Below are positions 27,791-30,338 of a stretch of DNA of 30,338 bases, piece by piece. The DNA is from Actinomycetes bacterium. Lineage in GTDB: Bacteria; Actinomycetota; Coriobacteriia; Coriobacteriales; JAEZZM01. The stretch is taken from assembly GCA_023418575.1 (NCBI GenBank), contig JAEZZM010000020.1, forward strand, positions 1 through 30,338. The letters are read 5' to 3'. A program made the translations under genes and the position numbers. A model generated the notes under the pieces. It was not told the origin of the DNA and made no database searches. It saw only the letters and a program-made list of their open reading frames with translations. Positions within the stretch are counted from its first letter, which is position 1, and every line of letters starts with the position of its first letter.

Positions 27791-30338
27791 TATATATCCC
27801 CGTCCTTATCGGCATCTGCATGCTCAAATGCGCGTAAGGTTTCCAAATCTTCTAATCCCACAAGCACCTCGCGAGGTTTGGTGCCATCAGCTGGTCCCAC
27901 TATGCCCTTTTCTTCAAGCATATCCATAATACGTCCTGCTCGGGCATAGCCAACCTTTAGTCTGCGCTGGATACCTGAAGTAGAGCCCATCTTCATTTGG
28001 ATAACCGCCTCTGCAGCTTCCCAAATAAGAGGGTCATCATCTCCTGCCCCACCTGAGGCCCCAGTTGAAGCTCCAGAAGAAGCTGCACTGGGCAATACTA
28101 CGCTTAAAATTTCCTCATGATAATCAGGTTCACCTTGCTGACGAAGATGATCTACAATGCCTTCAATTTCTTCATCAGAAACAAAGCAGCCTTGAAGACG
28201 CGTGGGCTTGCCAGACTTACCATCATCATAGAGCATATCTCCCAAGCCAATGAGCTTTTCTGCTCCACCCTGGCCCAGAATAACTCGAGAATCAACGCTG
28301 GTAGCAACCTTAAAGGCAATACGGTTAACAATGTTAACCTTGATGGCATTGGTTACAACTTCAGCAGCAGGACGCTGGGTTGCTACAATTAGGTGTATAC
28401 CCGCAGCACGGCCAAGCTGTGCAATGCGCACAATAGAAGCTTCAACATCTTTACCTGCCACCATCATGAGGTCTGTAAGCTCGTCAATAACGATGACCAA
28501 ATAGGGCATTTCTTCTACGCTTTGCTCAGCCTCTTCAAACTTGCCATCTTGAACCATGCCGTTAAAGATGCCAATGTTTCTGGCTCCGGCCTTCTCAAAA
28601 ACCTTTAAGCGTCGCTCCATCTCAGCCACTGCCCACTGCAGAGAGCTTGCAGCCTGCCTTGGGTCAGTAACAACAGGAACATACAACTGAGGAATGTCGT
28701 TATAACCGCTTAACTCAACACGCTTGGGGTCCACCATAATAAGACGCAGTTCATTTGGGGTGGCTCTCATCAAAAGACAAGACAAAATAGTGTTGATCAT
28801 TACTGATTTACCAGAACCTGTGGTACCTGCAATAAGCAAGTGTGGCATCTTGGCTAGATCTGAGGTAACCGGGTTTCCTTCAACATCTCTACCAATAGCA
28901 AGTGTTAAGGGGCCGCCCTTAACAAAAGGCATAACATCGCCCAGGGTTACTTGGCTTCTCTTGTAATTTGGAATCTCAACACCAACTAGGGAGGTTCCGG
29001 GTATGGGCGAGAAAATACGGACTGCTGTAGCTGCAAGTGATAGCGCAATATCGTCTTCCAGACCCAAAAGCTTGCTTAGACGCTCTCCCTCTCCCATAGC
29101 AACTCTAAAGGTGGTAACAGTAGGTCCAGCCGTCCAACCCACAACACGCGCACTCATGCCAAAGGTTTGTAAGGTATCCTGCAGACGTTCTTGTGTTGCA
29201 TTAAGCTCATCTTCTTGTTCTGGTGAGAGCTTAAATTGAGCGGAGCGCATAATAAGGCTGTCTTCTGCAGGCAGCTCAAAACCCTCTGTGGGGCTTGGGT
29301 AGGCTTGGTGCTTTTTATTGGCAGCAGAGCTAGTGCGGTCCTGCTGTTTTGCTGGAGCTTTCTTTGTAGAGGCAGGATCTGCTGGCGACTTTGAAGCTTT
29401 TTTGGGTAGCAGCTGAGTTTTATCATAGCCTTGTTTAGCCTGTGCTCCTAAGCCAGCAGAGCTAGCTGCCTGTGCTGGCTCAGCGGGAGATCTATCTTCT
29501 GGCAAAAGCACCGTTTTTCTCGACTGCATGCTTGATTTGCGCAGAAAGTCAGGTACATCAAGCTGCTCAGACTCTCTCTCACTTAAAAGCTGTGTCTTAT
29601 CGGGATCATTAAGACGACGAGAAGCCAGAGCCCTTTGAGCTTTGTTCTCATAAGACTTAAGTTGAGACTGCTGAGCTTGTCCTGAACGCTGAGCCTGATA
29701 TGATTCCTTAACTGCATAATCAGAATTATCATATTCTTCATACTCCTCATATCCATCTTCTAGATATGAATCTGAATCTTGAGTACCAAATTTAAAACTA
29801 AAAAGCTTTTGCAGGGGTGCTAAAAGTTTCTGAGGAGCGCTATTTAAGGCAGGTCTTTGCTCAGCTGCCTCAAATTCACCGTAGTACTCAGTTTCTTGAT
29901 AGTCATCTTGATATGCGCCTATATCAGCAGGTCTAGAGCTTGGCTGCTTGATCTTTTGTCCAAGTTTTTCTACTACGCTTGAAATACTAAATCCAATGAC
30001 GATAAGCCCGGCTAAAATCATACCAATAAGTACTAAGTTGCCTACTGTTTTGCCTACCAGGGTTAAGAGCAACCAAGCAATAGCCGCGCCCAGCATGCCT
30101 CCCCTGTCTACCAACTCAGTCTTACTAAACAAGAGGCTCGTATCTGAAAGTGGACCTAAGGGAGTATAGAGGGCCATCAAGGAGATAATGGCAACTAAAA
30201 TAAGAAGTATGCCAACAGCACTACGCAGAGGCAGACCCTTAGAAATCTTGATGAAAAAGCTAATAGACCAGGCGATAAGACCAAGAGGAATGATAAAGGC
30301 GCCAATGCCAAAACCAAGATGCAAAAGCTCTGAAGCAC
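27790..30338 (-). CDS. ftsK: DNA translocase FtsK/SpoIIIE (5' end outside window)
   Basis: Membrane-anchored motor that pumps chromosome DNA at the septum. The frame is open to the window edge and the codons before the first possible start (TTG at 30324) still look coding (ASELL), so the true N-terminus lies outside. Numbering from that TTG: membrane helices about 5-26, 36-53 and 77-115; a Q/S/A-rich linker (about 130-360); then the motor with Walker A G500-TTGSGKS507, the second VDPKRVELSGYNDIPQL element (531-547) and Walker B VIDELTD (612-618). The C-terminal gamma DNA-reading domain (about 764-844) has QRRLKVGYARAGRIMDMLEE. Upstream of and coupled to the rodZ-like gene. Confidence 0.96.
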   Translation of the reverse strand, partial: ASELLHLGFGIGAFIIPLGLIAWSISFFIKISKGLPLRSAVGILLILVAIISLMALYTPLGPLSDTSLLFSKTELVDRGGMLGAAIAWLLLTLVGKTVGNLVLIGMILAGLIVIGFSISSVVEKLGQKIKQPSSRPADIGAYQDDYQETEYYGEFEAAEQRPALNSAPQKLLAPLQKLFSFKFGTQDSDSYLEDGYEEYEEYDNSDYAVKESYQAQRSGQAQQSQLKSYENKAQRALASRRLNDPDKTQLLSERESEQLDVPDFLRKSSMQSRKTVLLPEDRSPAEPAQAASSAGLGAQAKQGYDKTQLLPKKASKSPADPASTKKAPAKQQDRTSSAANKKHQAYPSPTEGFELPAEDSLIMRSAQFKLSPEQEDELNATQERLQDTLQTFGMSARVVGWTAGPTVTTFRVAMGEGERLSKLLGLEDDIALSLAATAVRIFSPIPGTSLVGVEIPNYKRSQVTLGDVMPFVKGGPLTLAIGRDVEGNPVTSDLAKMPHLLIAGTTGSGKSVMINTILSCLLMRATPNELRLIMVDPKRVELSGYNDIPQLYVPVVTDPRQAASSLQWAVAEMERRLKVFEKAGARNIGIFNGMVQDGKFEEAEQSVEEMPYLVIVIDELTDLMMVAGKDVEASIVRIAQLGRAAGIHLIVATQRPAAEVVTNAIKVNIVNRIAFKVATSVDSRVILGQGGAEKLIGLGDMLYDDGKSGKPTRLQGCFVSDEEIEGIVDHLRQQGEPDYHEEILSVVLPSAASSGASTGASGGAGDDDPLIWEAAEAVIQMKMGSTSGIQRRLKVGYARAGRIMDMLEEKGIVGPADGTKPREVLVGLEDLETLRAFEHADADKDGDI

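Noticed and set aside
1..30338. CRISPR arrays, insertion sequences, prophage or genomic-island boundaries.
   Set aside because: No regularly spaced repeats, transposase or integrase genes, or abrupt composition changes were seen; the window is housekeeping chromosome.

Overview
The window is a compact stretch of chromosome from an AT-rich Gram-positive bacterium. It is best explained as a member of the Coriobacteriia (the Atopobium/Olsenella part of the Actinobacteria), an assignment made by inference from gene content and order. Actinobacterial signs are the lexA / small gene / nrdR neighbourhood and the FHA-domain gene followed by a MerR gene. Firmicute-like signs, also found in this class, are RNase Y with SpoVS beside recA. 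An energy-converting [NiFe] hydrogenase fits an anaerobe. No tRNA, rRNA, insertion sequence, phage gene or CRISPR array was seen.

Layout. (1) 1-658: the end of an Ech/group 4 [NiFe]-hydrogenase operon (large subunit tail and a 2x[4Fe-4S] ferredoxin subunit), closed by a strong terminator. (2) 795-5268, plus strand: D,D-carboxypeptidase, a degenerate GcvT-like protein, an FHA protein and a MerR regulator resembling the mycobacterial garA-Rv1828 pair, and adenine phosphoribosyltransferase. (3) 5269-5734: a 466-bp leader in front of two tandem secreted PcsB-like NlpC/P60 hydrolases (5735-8190). (4) 8448-9619, minus strand: rhodanese and 2-Cys peroxiredoxin. (5) 9910-12148, minus strand: nrdR-dut-purine permease operon. 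(6) 12280-13522: a small unknown membrane protein divergent from lexA, with three SOS boxes between them. (7) 13540-30338, minus strand: a long housekeeping block transcribed ftsK, rodZ-like, yajQ, rimO, pgsA-cinA fusion, recA, recX, rny, GHKL ATPase, spoVS, miaB, miaA, hflX.

How it fits together. Two DNA-damage units are visible: recA-recX with two LexA operators in its promoter, and lexA with three operators shared with the divergent small membrane-protein gene. That small gene occupies the place where other Gram-positives keep SOS-induced division inhibitors (YneA, DivS, Rv2719c), yet it looks unlike them. This is the best candidate here for something undescribed. A second candidate is the GHKL-type ATPase between rny and spoVS, the slot held by ymdB in Bacillus. 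nrdR is preceded by a perfect 11-bp inverted repeat that reads as a CRP/FNR-type site and also overlaps a NrdR-box-like pair, which suggests redox or dNTP control of the nrdR-dut operon.
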